DNA from: Pseudomonadota bacterium
Lineage (GTDB): Bacteria; Pseudomonadota; Gammaproteobacteria; Burkholderiales; Rhodocyclaceae
Direction: 5' to 3'
Assembly: GCA_026399515.1 (NCBI GenBank)
Contig: JAPLQT010000056.1
Coordinates: 1 to 37,980 of the forward strand
DNA: 37,980 nt
The position numbers and the translations under genes were made by a program. Below, piece by piece: positions 7,177-15,181 of this stretch. Every line of letters starts with the position of its first letter. Within the stretch, counting starts at the first letter, position 1. The notes beneath the pieces are model-generated. The model worked only from the letters and a program-made list of their open reading frames with translations. It had not been told where the DNA came from and did no database searches.

Positions 7177-8375
7177 TCAGCCTGGCCGGCCGGGACATTC
7201 TCCATTCATGGGGGAAGTACGTATTCACCGGCATCGGCCTGGGACTGCTGATCGGCGTCACGCTTTCCATGGCCGGGATCTATCGCGGCATGGTGGAGGA
7301 CGCCAGGGCTCTGCTGAACAACAGCGGCGCCGATATCTGGGTGGTCCAGCGCGACACGCTCGGGCCGTACGCCGAACCCTCCAGCCTCCACGATGACGTC
7401 TATCGCATACTGCAAGGCTTGCCGGGTGTAGCCGCAACCGGCAACGTCACCTATCTAACCATGCAGGCTCGCCGCGCCGGCCTTGACGAGAGAGTGATGG
7501 TGGTCGGCATCGATGGCTTCAACTCGGGCCACCCCGGCGCGCCGGCCTATCTGCTCGCCGGACGCGGGATCACCCGTGCCCATTACGAAGCGGTGGCCGA
7601 TATCAAGACCGGCTTCTCCCTCGGCGACCATGTGACCATCCGCCGTCATGAATACCTGGTGGTCGGCCTGACACAACGCATGGTCTCCTCCGGCGGCGAT
7701 CCGATGATTTTCATTCCGCTCAAGGATGCGCAAGAAGCCCAGTTCCTCAAGGACAACGACGCCATCCTCAACGATCGCGCCCGCAGCGCCGCCAACCCCA
7801 GCCTGAACCGGCCCGGCGTGCCAGGACTGCTCGATGCCATCATCGCCAGCCAGTCCGCCAATCACAATGTCAACGCCGTGCTGGTGAAAGTGGCGGACGG
7901 ATGGGACAGCGAGGTCGTGGCACAAGACATCCGCCGCTGGAAACGCCTGCAAGCCTACACCCGCGTCCAGATGGAAGAGATACTGATCGCCAAGTTGATC
8001 GCCACCTCGGCCAAGCAGATCGGCATGTTCCTGGTGATCCTCGCCATCGTCAGCGCCGCCATCGTCTCCTTCATCATCTACACCATGACGCTCGGGAAGA
8101 TCCGCGAGATCGCGGTACTCAAGCTGATCGGGACGCGAAACCGCACTATCGCCGGAATGATCCTACAGGAGTCGCTGGGGCTGGGACTCGTCGGCTTCAT
8201 CGTCGGCAAGGGCGCCGCGACGCTGTGGGCACCCTACTTTCCCAAGTTCGTGCTGCTCGAAAGCGGCGATACCTTGCGCGGATTTGTAGCGGTGATGCTG
8301 ATCTGCGCCCTCGCCAGCATCGTCGCCATCCGCGCCGCGTTGCGCGTCGATCCGGCCACGGCCATCGGCGGCTGA
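7173..8375 (+). CDS. FtsX/MacB-type ABC transporter permease
   Basis: A 400-residue permease. It has one membrane segment at about residues 15-38, a large extracytoplasmic domain (about 45-270), and three membrane segments in the C-terminal third, the pattern of FtsX-like (PF02687) permeases. The conserved cytoplasmic loop GKIREIAVLKLIGTRNR lies between segments 2 and 3. These permeases usually work mechanically, driven by a LolD/MacB-type ATPase, to move lipids, peptides or envelope components rather than small ions. The start overlaps the adaptor stop, and the ATPase begins 15 bases downstream, giving a three-gene operon. Confidence 0.87.
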   Translation: MISLAGRDILHSWGKYVFTGIGLGLLIGVTLSMAGIYRGMVEDARALLNNSGADIWVVQRDTLGPYAEPSSLHDDVYRILQGLPGVAATGNVTYLTMQARRAGLDERVMVVGIDGFNSGHPGAPAYLLAGRGITRAHYEAVADIKTGFSLGDHVTIRRHEYLVVGLTQRMVSSGGDPMIFIPLKDAQEAQFLKDNDAILNDRARSAANPSLNRPGVPGLLDAIIASQSANHNVNAVLVKVADGWDSEVVAQDIRRWKRLQAYTRVQMEEILIAKLIATSAKQIGMFLVILAIVSAAIVSFIIYTMTLGKIREIAVLKLIGTRNRTIAGMILQESLGLGLVGFIVGKGAATLWAPYFPKFVLLESGDTLRGFVAVMLICALASIVAIRAALRVDPATAIGG

Positions 8376-8390
8376 GCGGCCAAGCGACCC

Positions 8391-9128
8391 ATGAGCGATG
8401 ATGCCATCCGCATCGAAGGCCTGACCAAGCGCTACGGCAGCGGCGATACCGCAGTCGACGCGTTGAAAGGCGTGGATATGAGCGTCGCCCCCGGAGAAGT
8501 GGTTGGCCTGATCGGTCCCTCCGGCTCGGGCAAGAGCACCTTGCTCAAATGCCTGGGCGCAGTCATAGAGCCGACGTCCGGGCGCATGGCTATCGGCGGC
8601 GAGACCATCTACGACAGCGCCGAGGGTGGATGGCAGAGCCGTGATCTTCACGCCCTGCGCCGCGACCGCATCGGCTTCGTGTTTCAAGCGCCCTACCTGA
8701 TTCCCTTCCTCGACGTCGTCGACAATATTGCATTGTTGCCGATGCTGGCCGGAAAATCCGACGCCCAGGCGCGGCTGCGCGCCCAGGATCTGCTGCTGGC
8801 ACTGGACGTCGCCCATCGCGCCAAGGCCTCGGTGGCGCAACTTTCCGGCGGCGAACAGCAGCGCGTGGCGATTGCCCGCGCGCTGGCCAACCAGCCCCCA
8901 GTGATCCTCGCCGACGAACCGACCGCACCTCTCGACAGCGAGCGTGCGCTCAATGTCATGCGCATCCTCGAACAAATGGCCAGCCAATACCGCACGGCCA
9001 TCATCGTGGTCACCCATGACGAGAAAATCATCCCGACTTTCCGGCGCATTTATCACATCCGCGATGGCAAGACCTACGCCGAACAAGGGGAAGGAAGGAA
9101 GATTTATGACAAGCGCGAAAATAAATAA
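8391..9128 (+). CDS. LolD/MacB-type ABC transporter ATP-binding protein
   Basis: A 245-residue ABC ATPase with Walker A GPSGSGKST (residues 42-50), Q-loop near Gln99, signature LSGGEQQRVAIARAL (151-165), Walker B VILADEPT (171-178) and H-loop His209. The D-loop reads APLDS rather than the usual AALDS. It powers the FtsX-type permease encoded just upstream. It is the last gene of the operon, and a very AT-rich stretch follows. No terminator hairpin with a T tract was found after it. Confidence 0.9.
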   Translation: MSDDAIRIEGLTKRYGSGDTAVDALKGVDMSVAPGEVVGLIGPSGSGKSTLLKCLGAVIEPTSGRMAIGGETIYDSAEGGWQSRDLHALRRDRIGFVFQAPYLIPFLDVVDNIALLPMLAGKSDAQARLRAQDLLLALDVAHRAKASVAQLSGGEQQRVAIARALANQPPVILADEPTAPLDSERALNVMRILEQMASQYRTAIIVVTHDEKIIPTFRRIYHIRDGKTYAEQGEGRKIYDKRENK

Positions 9129-9190
9129 CGTTTTTATTCATATGCTTGCGTGTAGTAAAGATTAATATTATATAAGAATATGGTTATTTA

Positions 9191-9231
9191 TTGACGCGTA
9201 TCAATATCCGTTGCTGCGGTGCAACTAGGAT
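9191..9231 (+). promoter_or_regulatory. FNR/ANR-type box and -10 element upstream of the octaheme cytochrome gene
   Basis: TTGACGCGTATCAA at 9191-9204 matches the FNR consensus TTGAT-N4-ATCAA at nine of ten positions. A -10-like TAGGAT lies at 9226-9231. A start of transcription near 9238 would put the centre of the box at about -41, the class II position at which FNR activates. It lies in a 172-base gap whose first half is strikingly AT-rich. This suggests the downstream cytochrome cluster is induced when oxygen is low. Box and spacing are seen; regulator identity is inferred. Confidence 0.7.
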
Positions 9232-9300
9232 TCGTAACGCTACTTTGCTCGACTACTTATCTGAACGGGCAAAGCCGCTTTCTTACAAAGGGAGAGGGCA

Positions 9301-10902
9301 ATGCGTTTCAGGAATCTATTGGCTGCCGCAATGGTTGCCGTGCTTTTCACCTCAGCATCAACCGCATTCGCGGAACAGGCTCCCACCAAACTGTTGAAGT
9401 CGACCGCCGATCACAGCAAGTTCAAGGCGCTCGACCGGGAATTCGATTCGGGACCGGAAGTCACCCGAGCCTGCCTGACTTGCCACACCGAAGCCGCCAA
9501 GCAGATCCACCTGACCCAGCACTGGAAATGGGAGTTCATCAACCCGGACAGCAAGCAGGTCTTGGGCAAGAAACATGTCATCAACAACTTCTGCACCTCG
9601 GTGGCATCCAACGAAGCGGCGTGCAATAGCTGCCACATCGGTTACGGCTGGAAGGACGACAAGTTCGACTTCAGCTCCGAAGAGAATGTCGACTGCCTGG
9701 TCTGCCACGACAGCACCGGCAAGTACAAGAAGCCCTCGGGCTTCGCCGGTCTGCCGGTGACCAAGGACACCGAGTTCCCACCCGGCTCGGGCAAGATCGT
9801 CAAGGGCATCAACCTCAGAGAAATAGCCCTGAAGGTCGGGCCTACCCTGCGCACCACTTGCGGTGCCTGCCATTTCAACGGCGGCGGCGGCGACGGCGTC
9901 AAGCACGGCGACCTCGACAGTTCGCTCGAGGCGCCGGGCAAGGAGCTCGACGTGCACATGGACACCAAGGGCAATAACTTCACCTGCGCCACCTGCCACA
10001 AGACTGACGGCCACCAGGTTCCCGGCAGCCGCTATGCGCCGACGGCGATGGACAAGGGGGCCGCGCAGGTCCGCGGCAAGGGCGGCAGGATCAATCCGGC
10101 CACCTGCCAGTCCTGCCACGGACAAGGTCCGCATAAACTGGCCAAGCTCAACGACCACACCGGCAAGCTCGCCTGCCAGACCTGCCACATCCCCTACTTC
10201 GCGCGCGGCGGCCAGCCGACCAAGATGTCCTGGGACTGGTCCACCGCCGGCAAGCTGAGCCCCGACGGCAAACCCATGACCCTCAAGAACGAGGACGGCT
10301 ACGACACCTACATGTCGATCAAGGGAGACTTCGTCTGGAAGGAGAACGTCCAGCCCGAATACATCTGGTTCAACGGCACCGTCAAATACACGCTGATGGG
10401 CGACAAGATCGAGAAGGGCGACAAGCCGACGCAGATCAATCACTTCGAGGGCAGCGCCGGCGACGGCAAGTCGATGATCTGGCCGATCAAGATGTTTCGC
10501 GGCAAGCAGGCCTACGACCCGGTGAACAAGTCGCTGGTCGTTACCCACCTGGCAGGCAGCGACGACACCGCCTTCTGGAAGAACATGAAGTGGGAGCCGG
10601 CGGTCGCCGCAGGCATGGCCGCAGCCCACGCCAAGTTCTCCGGCAAGGTCGAGTTCATCGAAACCGAGAGCATGTGGCCGATCACCCACATGGTGGCGCC
10701 CAAGGAGAAGGCCGTCGGCTGTGTCGAGTGCCACAGCAGCAATGGCCGCCTGGAAAAAATCGACGGCATCTACATCCCCGGCCGTGGCAGCGATCACGCG
10801 ACCGTGCTGGATTTGGGCGGCTGGGTCATCGCCGCTTTGGCCCTGCTTGCCGTCCTCGGCCACGGACTCGGCCGCTTCATCGTCTACCGCCGCAATCGCT
10901 AA
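9301..10902 (+). CDS. Octaheme c-type cytochrome, tetrathionate reductase (OTR) family
   Basis: A 533-residue exported multiheme cytochrome. It has a signal peptide (about 1-24) and exactly eight CxxCH motifs, with first cysteines at residues 58, 108, 132, 187, 229, 269, 292 and 474. A C-terminal membrane anchor (about 505-527) is followed by basic residues. Eight hemes, seven clustered and one distal, fit the octaheme tetrathionate reductase family; Shewanella OTR reduces tetrathionate and also nitrite and hydroxylamine in vitro. The GGGAGAGG ribosome-binding site is good. A b-type cytochrome follows, which could pass electrons between the quinone pool and this periplasmic, membrane-tethered protein. 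The direction of electron flow is not shown by sequence. Substrates could be tetrathionate, other sulfur species or selenium/tellurium oxyanions. Confidence 0.85.
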   Translation: MRFRNLLAAAMVAVLFTSASTAFAEQAPTKLLKSTADHSKFKALDREFDSGPEVTRACLTCHTEAAKQIHLTQHWKWEFINPDSKQVLGKKHVINNFCTSVASNEAACNSCHIGYGWKDDKFDFSSEENVDCLVCHDSTGKYKKPSGFAGLPVTKDTEFPPGSGKIVKGINLREIALKVGPTLRTTCGACHFNGGGGDGVKHGDLDSSLEAPGKELDVHMDTKGNNFTCATCHKTDGHQVPGSRYAPTAMDKGAAQVRGKGGRINPATCQSCHGQGPHKLAKLNDHTGKLACQTCHIPYFARGGQPTKMSWDWSTAGKLSPDGKPMTLKNEDGYDTYMSIKGDFVWKENVQPEYIWFNGTVKYTLMGDKIEKGDKPTQINHFEGSAGDGKSMIWPIKMFRGKQAYDPVNKSLVVTHLAGSDDTAFWKNMKWEPAVAAGMAAAHAKFSGKVEFIETESMWPITHMVAPKEKAVGCVECHSSNGRLEKIDGIYIPGRGSDHATVLDLGGWVIAALALLAVLGHGLGRFIVYRRNR

Positions 10903-10972
10903 CTCGCACGGTCGCCAAGTCGACCCCTGTGCCATGAAATCGTTCAAAGCAATAAACGCCCGCCCCTCCCGT

Positions 10973-10990
10973 CCTCCCCTCCCGGGGAGG
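10973..10990 (+). other. GC-rich hairpin between the octaheme cytochrome and cytochrome b genes
   Basis: CCTCCCC (10973-10979) and GGGGAGG (10984-10990) form a perfect 7-bp stem with a TCCC loop. It lies in the 166-base gap between two genes that should be co-expressed. No T tract follows, so it is not a standard intrinsic terminator. It could stabilise the upstream mRNA 3' end or mark a processing site. The flanking GCTCGCTGCGCTCG stretch looks like a dispersed intergenic element. Confidence 0.4.
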
Positions 10991-11068
10991 CGACTGCCTT
11001 GCTCGCTGCGCTCGTCGGGTTACTCGGCGCTCAATTTTGTTATTTCAAGTTAACCGGGAGTTTCGATC

Positions 11069-11686
11069 ATGATGTCACGCGTCTACATATTCAAACGCTT
11101 CGAACGATTCTGGCATTGGTCCCAGGCGGCACTGATCATCACCATGCTCGTCACCGGTTTCGAAGTGCATGGCAGCTACCGTGCTTTCGGCTGGCAGCAG
11201 GCAGCCAATGCCCACACAACCGCAGCATGGGCGCTGATCGTGCTGTGGGTGTTCGCGATCTTCTGGCACTTCACCACGGGCGAGTGGAAGCAGTACATAC
11301 CCACTGCCGGCAAGATCACGGCGGTGATGTATTACTACGCCTTCGGCATTTTCGATCCCAACGCCCACCATCCTTTCCGCGCCACGCAACTCAAGAAGCA
11401 CAACTGTTTGCAGCGCCTTGCCTATCTCTTCGTCAAGCTGTTCATCAATCCGCTGGTGTGGGTCAGCGGCCTGCTCTATCTCTATTACCACGACCTGGGT
11501 GCCTACGGCGTCGGTGGCCTGAGCGGCCTGCAACTCGGGACGATCGCACTGGCACACACCCTGGGCGCCTTCCTGATGCTGATCTTCCTCGTCGTTCATG
11601 TCTATTTCGCCACCACCGGCCATACCCCGCTGGCCCACATCAAAGCCATGATCACGGGTTGGGAAGATCTCGAAACCGAGTCCTGA
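11069..11686 (+). CDS. Di-heme b-type cytochrome membrane subunit
   Basis: A 205-residue integral membrane protein of the cytochrome b561/Ni-Fe hydrogenase b-subunit type (PF01292), with about four membrane segments. Candidate heme ligands are His16 (FWHWSQ), His49, His67, His163 and His177 (VVHVYF). It should exchange electrons between membrane quinones and the octaheme cytochrome encoded upstream. A CGGGAG ribosome-binding site precedes the ATG. The porin gene follows within 50 bases, so these genes probably form one operon. In Geobacter ext clusters a b-type cytochrome sits in the same company. Confidence 0.85.
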   Translation: MMSRVYIFKRFERFWHWSQAALIITMLVTGFEVHGSYRAFGWQQAANAHTTAAWALIVLWVFAIFWHFTTGEWKQYIPTAGKITAVMYYYAFGIFDPNAHHPFRATQLKKHNCLQRLAYLFVKLFINPLVWVSGLLYLYYHDLGAYGVGGLSGLQLGTIALAHTLGAFLMLIFLVVHVYFATTGHTPLAHIKAMITGWEDLETES

Positions 11687-11735
11687 TGTGGACGGAGAAC
11701 GCATTCGCAATGTTGCGCAACTTAGGGAGTTATCC

Positions 11736-13562
11736 ATGAACATCACTTTCAAGAAGAAACTGTTGACGGGGTTGATCGCCGGCTTGATGCTGCCCCTGGC
11801 GGGACAGGCATCCGAGGCCGACTTGATGCAGAAGATCGAGGCAATGGCCAAGAAGATCGAGGCGTTGGAAGGCAAGATCAAAGCCAGCGAAGAGAAGACG
11901 GACAAGGCCATCGAGCAAGTGAAGAGTGTGGCCGTCAAATCCGACGTCGGCGCCATTGACGAGATCAAGAGCCAGGTCAAGAAGCTCGAAGACAAGTCGC
12001 TCGGCAAGTGGCTAACCGTGGGTGGCGACTATCGCTTCCGCTATGACTACCTGAAGGGCCAGAGCAAGACCTTTACCGACGTCAATGCCACCTTCGCCAA
12101 CGCGCAGCAAAAGCTGCAAGGTGACTTTTTCAACAATCCCTCGACCGTGCCTGGCACTTCTAGCTACTTCGGCGCGCCTCAGGCGGGACGCATGTCCACC
12201 GCTGGCGCGCTGTCAGGGTTGATGGGCTTTGCCCAGGCCATGAACGGTGTCGCCAGCTACGACCAGGCGCGCGCCTTCCTCGCCACTCCGCAGAACGCCG
12301 GCATGGTCCAGGGCATGGGCGCTTTCGCCGCCACCGTGCCGGCCTACAAGCCCGAGAACACCAGCATGTACACCAACCGCTTCGGTCTGGATATCGGCGC
12401 CAAGGCCACCCAGGACGTGAGCGTCAATGCCCGCCTGGTCATGTACAAGGTCTTCGGCGCACAGAACGACGCAGCCATCACCAATGCAGGTTCCGCGCCT
12501 TACTTCGCCGACCGCGTCGGCGTCTTCGACGGCACGCTCAGTCATGTTCCGTCGAGCAGCTACCTGAACGTAGATCGCGCTTACGCCACCTGGAGCAATA
12601 TTGCCGACAGGGAGATCTGGTTCTCGGTCGGCCGTCGGCCGTCGACCAACGGCGCGCCGAGCAACCTCAAGCTCAACAATCCGCGACCCGGCAATGGCGG
12701 CACGCCGTCGCTGCTGGTCGACTACGCTTTCGATGGCATGACCCTCGGTTATGCCCCGGACATCGACGCCCTGCCCGGCGCTTACGGCAAGATCTGCTAC
12801 GGCCGCGGCTTCGAAAGCGGTTTCCGCAACACGCCGACGAACTCGCTGTCCGACACCGACATGCTCGGTTTCGCGGTGATCCCCATCGACACCGATCCGT
12901 TGCGGGTCTGGCTGCAATATAACCGCGGCTTCAACATCTTCGATGCACCGACGATGAGCAATACCTACTTCGGCAACACCATGGCCAAGACCAATCTCGG
13001 CGACATCGACTGGTGGGGCGCGGGCTTCATGAGCACCTTCAAGAAAGTCGGCGGCGGCGACCTGCAAGTCTTCGGCGATGTGGGCGTCAGCGTCACCCAT
13101 CCCAACAACAATGTTTCTTCGCAGTTCGGCTTCCAGGGCTTGATGACCGGCGGTTTCTTCGCACCGGAAGCGCCGACCAGCAAGCGCGGTAGTGCAGTGG
13201 CCCTGGGCGTTCGCTACGACCTGCCCACGAAGACCAAGCTCGGTTTCGAGTACAACCACGGTTCCAAGGACTGGATCACTTTCGCCCCGGCCGCGGACGA
13301 CATGTGGACCGCCAAGGTCGGTACCCGCGGCGAAGTCTACGAGGCCTATGTGATCCAGGAACTCGACCGCCAGCCGATCTCCTCCTACTTCAGCCGCGCC
13401 TTCTTCCGCCTGGGCGTGCAGCATTACAACTTCAAATACACCGGCAGCAACAACTGGGTCGGCGCCCCGGTGAAGATCTCCGATATCAATGGCCAGATGA
13501 TGACCACGACGCCACTGGAAAATGCGACCAACGTCTATGCCACCTTCGAGGTCAAGTTCTGA
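11736..13562 (+). CDS. Large outer-membrane porin, ExtI/DUF3373-like
   Basis: A 608-residue secreted beta-barrel protein. It has a signal peptide (about 1-24, ending AGQASE), a charged coiled-coil region (about 26-88, rich in Lys, Glu and Ile), then a long barrel from GKWLTVGGDYRFRYDYL to the C-terminal phenylalanine (FEVKF), as expected for outer-membrane proteins. The start at 11736 is chosen because AGGGAG lies just upstream and the signal peptide begins there. The coiled coil may anchor it to the cell wall or to periplasmic partners. Its neighbours (multiheme cytochrome, cytochrome b, rhodanese) resemble the set around the selenite porin ExtI of Geobacter, so uptake of an oxyanion or sulfur compound is likely. 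Orthology was not tested. Confidence 0.75.
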   Translation: MNITFKKKLLTGLIAGLMLPLAGQASEADLMQKIEAMAKKIEALEGKIKASEEKTDKAIEQVKSVAVKSDVGAIDEIKSQVKKLEDKSLGKWLTVGGDYRFRYDYLKGQSKTFTDVNATFANAQQKLQGDFFNNPSTVPGTSSYFGAPQAGRMSTAGALSGLMGFAQAMNGVASYDQARAFLATPQNAGMVQGMGAFAATVPAYKPENTSMYTNRFGLDIGAKATQDVSVNARLVMYKVFGAQNDAAITNAGSAPYFADRVGVFDGTLSHVPSSSYLNVDRAYATWSNIADREIWFSVGRRPSTNGAPSNLKLNNPRPGNGGTPSLLVDYAFDGMTLGYAPDIDALPGAYGKICYGRGFESGFRNTPTNSLSDTDMLGFAVIPIDTDPLRVWLQYNRGFNIFDAPTMSNTYFGNTMAKTNLGDIDWWGAGFMSTFKKVGGGDLQVFGDVGVSVTHPNNNVSSQFGFQGLMTGGFFAPEAPTSKRGSAVALGVRYDLPTKTKLGFEYNHGSKDWITFAPAADDMWTAKVGTRGEVYEAYVIQELDRQPISSYFSRAFFRLGVQHYNFKYTGSNNWVGAPVKISDINGQMMTTTPLENATNVYATFEVKF

Positions 13563-13637
13563 TTGATGCACGGACCGGCGGGCATGCGAGATCTTGCCCG
13601 CCAAACACAAACTTCTTCTCTTGTTCAGGAGCACATC

Positions 13638-13958
13638 ATGAAAACCAAGCTTTCCACTCTCTTCCTTGCCGCCGCGCTTGCGTTCTCTACCGCGGGCTAT
13701 GTAGGCAACGCCGCCGCCGACGAAGGCAAAATGGTCGGCCCTGTCACCAAGATCACTCTCGCCAAAGACGGCAAGTCCGCCACAGCCGTAATGAAAGATG
13801 CGAAGTCGAGCGAGACCGTGACCCTCACCGTCACCGACGACCTGACTCTCGACAAGTTCAAGGACAAGCGCATCGTCGAAGGCGACGAGATCCGTGCCCG
13901 CTGGGAAAAGGACGGCAAGAACACCAGCAAGTCTTTCAAGAAAACGGCGGGCTGCTAA
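13638..13958 (+). CDS. Small secreted protein, possibly ExtJ-like
   Basis: A 106-residue protein with a clear signal peptide (about 1-27, ending GNAAADE). A lysine-rich beta-type domain follows (GPVTKIT, then VTLTVTDDL), ending in a single C-terminal cysteine (TAGC). I do not recognise a defined family with certainty; small OB- or DUF5666-like periplasmic proteins have a similar look. It sits between the porin and the rhodanese genes, as does the small ExtJ protein in Geobacter ext clusters. CAGGAG precedes the ATG at 13638. The cysteine at the very end could hold a persulfide or a ligand. Confidence 0.6.
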   Translation: MKTKLSTLFLAAALAFSTAGYVGNAAADEGKMVGPVTKITLAKDGKSATAVMKDAKSSETVTLTVTDDLTLDKFKDKRIVEGDEIRARWEKDGKNTSKSFKKTAGC

Positions 13959-14086
13959 ACCGGTCAGCGCGGGCGTAGTGCGCGTCAGTAAGCACACTCA
14001 CCCGCGGCCACCGCCAAGCAGGTGTATTTGCTGTTCGCCTGGTGACGCTGTAAAGAATTGGAGCACCTTACTTAAGGAAGTCCGTC

Positions 14087-15154
14087 ATGAAAAACTTGAT
14101 TTTGGCGACCGGTTTGGCAATGGCTTTCCTGGCGCCATTGCCGGCATTGACGTTGAACGCCAACGCAACGGAGCAGCAAGTCGAAGCAGGGGAAGTCAGC
14201 AACGATCAAATGGTCGGTTACTACGAGAAAGGCATGATCGGCGATAACATCTGGGTTGTGGATAGCCGTCCGGCTGGCAAGTACATCTCCGGTCACATTC
14301 CGGGCGCCAGCAGTCTTCCCTTGGAACTGCTGAAGCAAGACCCCGCGAGTGGAGACAAACTCGGCATACCCAGGTCGGGCAAGGTGATCTTTTACTGCGC
14401 CGGACGGGAGTGCACCCTTTCCATCGACTCCGCCGAGATATTCAGAAAGCTGGGTTATGCCGATACCTGGGTGTATCGAAACGGCGTGCCGGGCTGGAAC
14501 CAGAAGATGCAGCCACTCCGGGCGGAGGAACAATTCGTCAAGAAAGGCAACATCATTCTCGTCGACACAGTGCCAGGGAAGGAAACCATAGTCACCGCGT
14601 CCAACAAAACTCTCCAGATATCGTTGAGCGACCTGAAAGGTGAACACGGGAAAACTATCCTCGGCCCACTTTCCAAAAACGCTCCGCTGGTGGTGATCGG
14701 GCGCGGTACGATGGAGTCGACCAACGCCGTTCTGGAAGAACTCCGCGAGCTCGATTTCCGCAGACTTGCCTATCTTCCACTCAATGCTTGGAAGGACAAG
14801 CTGGCAGTCGCCCCGCCCATCACCGCTTTGACCTGGGCACCTGTCTATGGCCCTGGGCAGGTTTCGCCCAAGGCATTTGAAACAGCAGTGGCTGCCGGGC
14901 AATACATCCTGGATGTGCGTCCCGCCGCGGATTTTGCGAGAGGTCATTTCAGGGGGGCGGTCAATATTCCGGTGGAAGAACTGGAGAAGGACTACGCAAA
15001 AGTGCCACGAAACAACCCGGTTTTCGTCAATTGCGCCACCGGGGCGAAGAGCCAGAAAACCTTCGATATCCTCGGCCGCAAGGGATACACCAATATCGCC
15101 TACCTCGATGCCGAAATATCCTGCAAAGGGGAGACGTGCACCATCAAGGAATAA
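14087..15154 (+). CDS. Periplasmic multi-rhodanese protein, ExtH-like
   Basis: A 355-residue exported protein with a signal peptide (about 1-28) and three rhodanese-like repeats. Repeat 1 (about 40-145) has DSRPAGKYISGHIPGA and an active-site loop with Cys104 and Cys109 (YCAGREC). Repeat 2 (about 150-240) is degenerate, with IGRGTMES in place of a cysteine loop. Repeat 3 (about 255-345) has DVRPAADFARGH and Cys316 (VNCATGAKS). A further CxxxxC pair, Cys346 and Cys351, ends the protein. It should bind or transfer sulfane sulfur in the periplasm. AAGGAAG precedes the ATG. Position beside the porin resembles extH-extI in Geobacter. Confidence 0.8.
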   Translation: MKNLILATGLAMAFLAPLPALTLNANATEQQVEAGEVSNDQMVGYYEKGMIGDNIWVVDSRPAGKYISGHIPGASSLPLELLKQDPASGDKLGIPRSGKVIFYCAGRECTLSIDSAEIFRKLGYADTWVYRNGVPGWNQKMQPLRAEEQFVKKGNIILVDTVPGKETIVTASNKTLQISLSDLKGEHGKTILGPLSKNAPLVVIGRGTMESTNAVLEELRELDFRRLAYLPLNAWKDKLAVAPPITALTWAPVYGPGQVSPKAFETAVAAGQYILDVRPAADFARGHFRGAVNIPVEELEKDYAKVPRNNPVFVNCATGAKSQKTFDILGRKGYTNIAYLDAEISCKGETCTIKE

Positions 15155-15181
15155 GCTGAGCCACACGGCGGGGAGTTGGAC

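Noticed and set aside
9358-10947. Open frame of over 500 codons antisense to the octaheme cytochrome gene
   Set aside because: The plus strand carries eight CxxCH motifs, a signal peptide and a good ribosome-binding site. The antisense frame has no recognisable domain and reflects GC-rich codon structure.
12213-13997. Long open frame antisense to the porin gene
   Set aside because: Low-complexity Gly/Ala/Val/Asp-rich product without a domain, opposite a convincing exported barrel protein.
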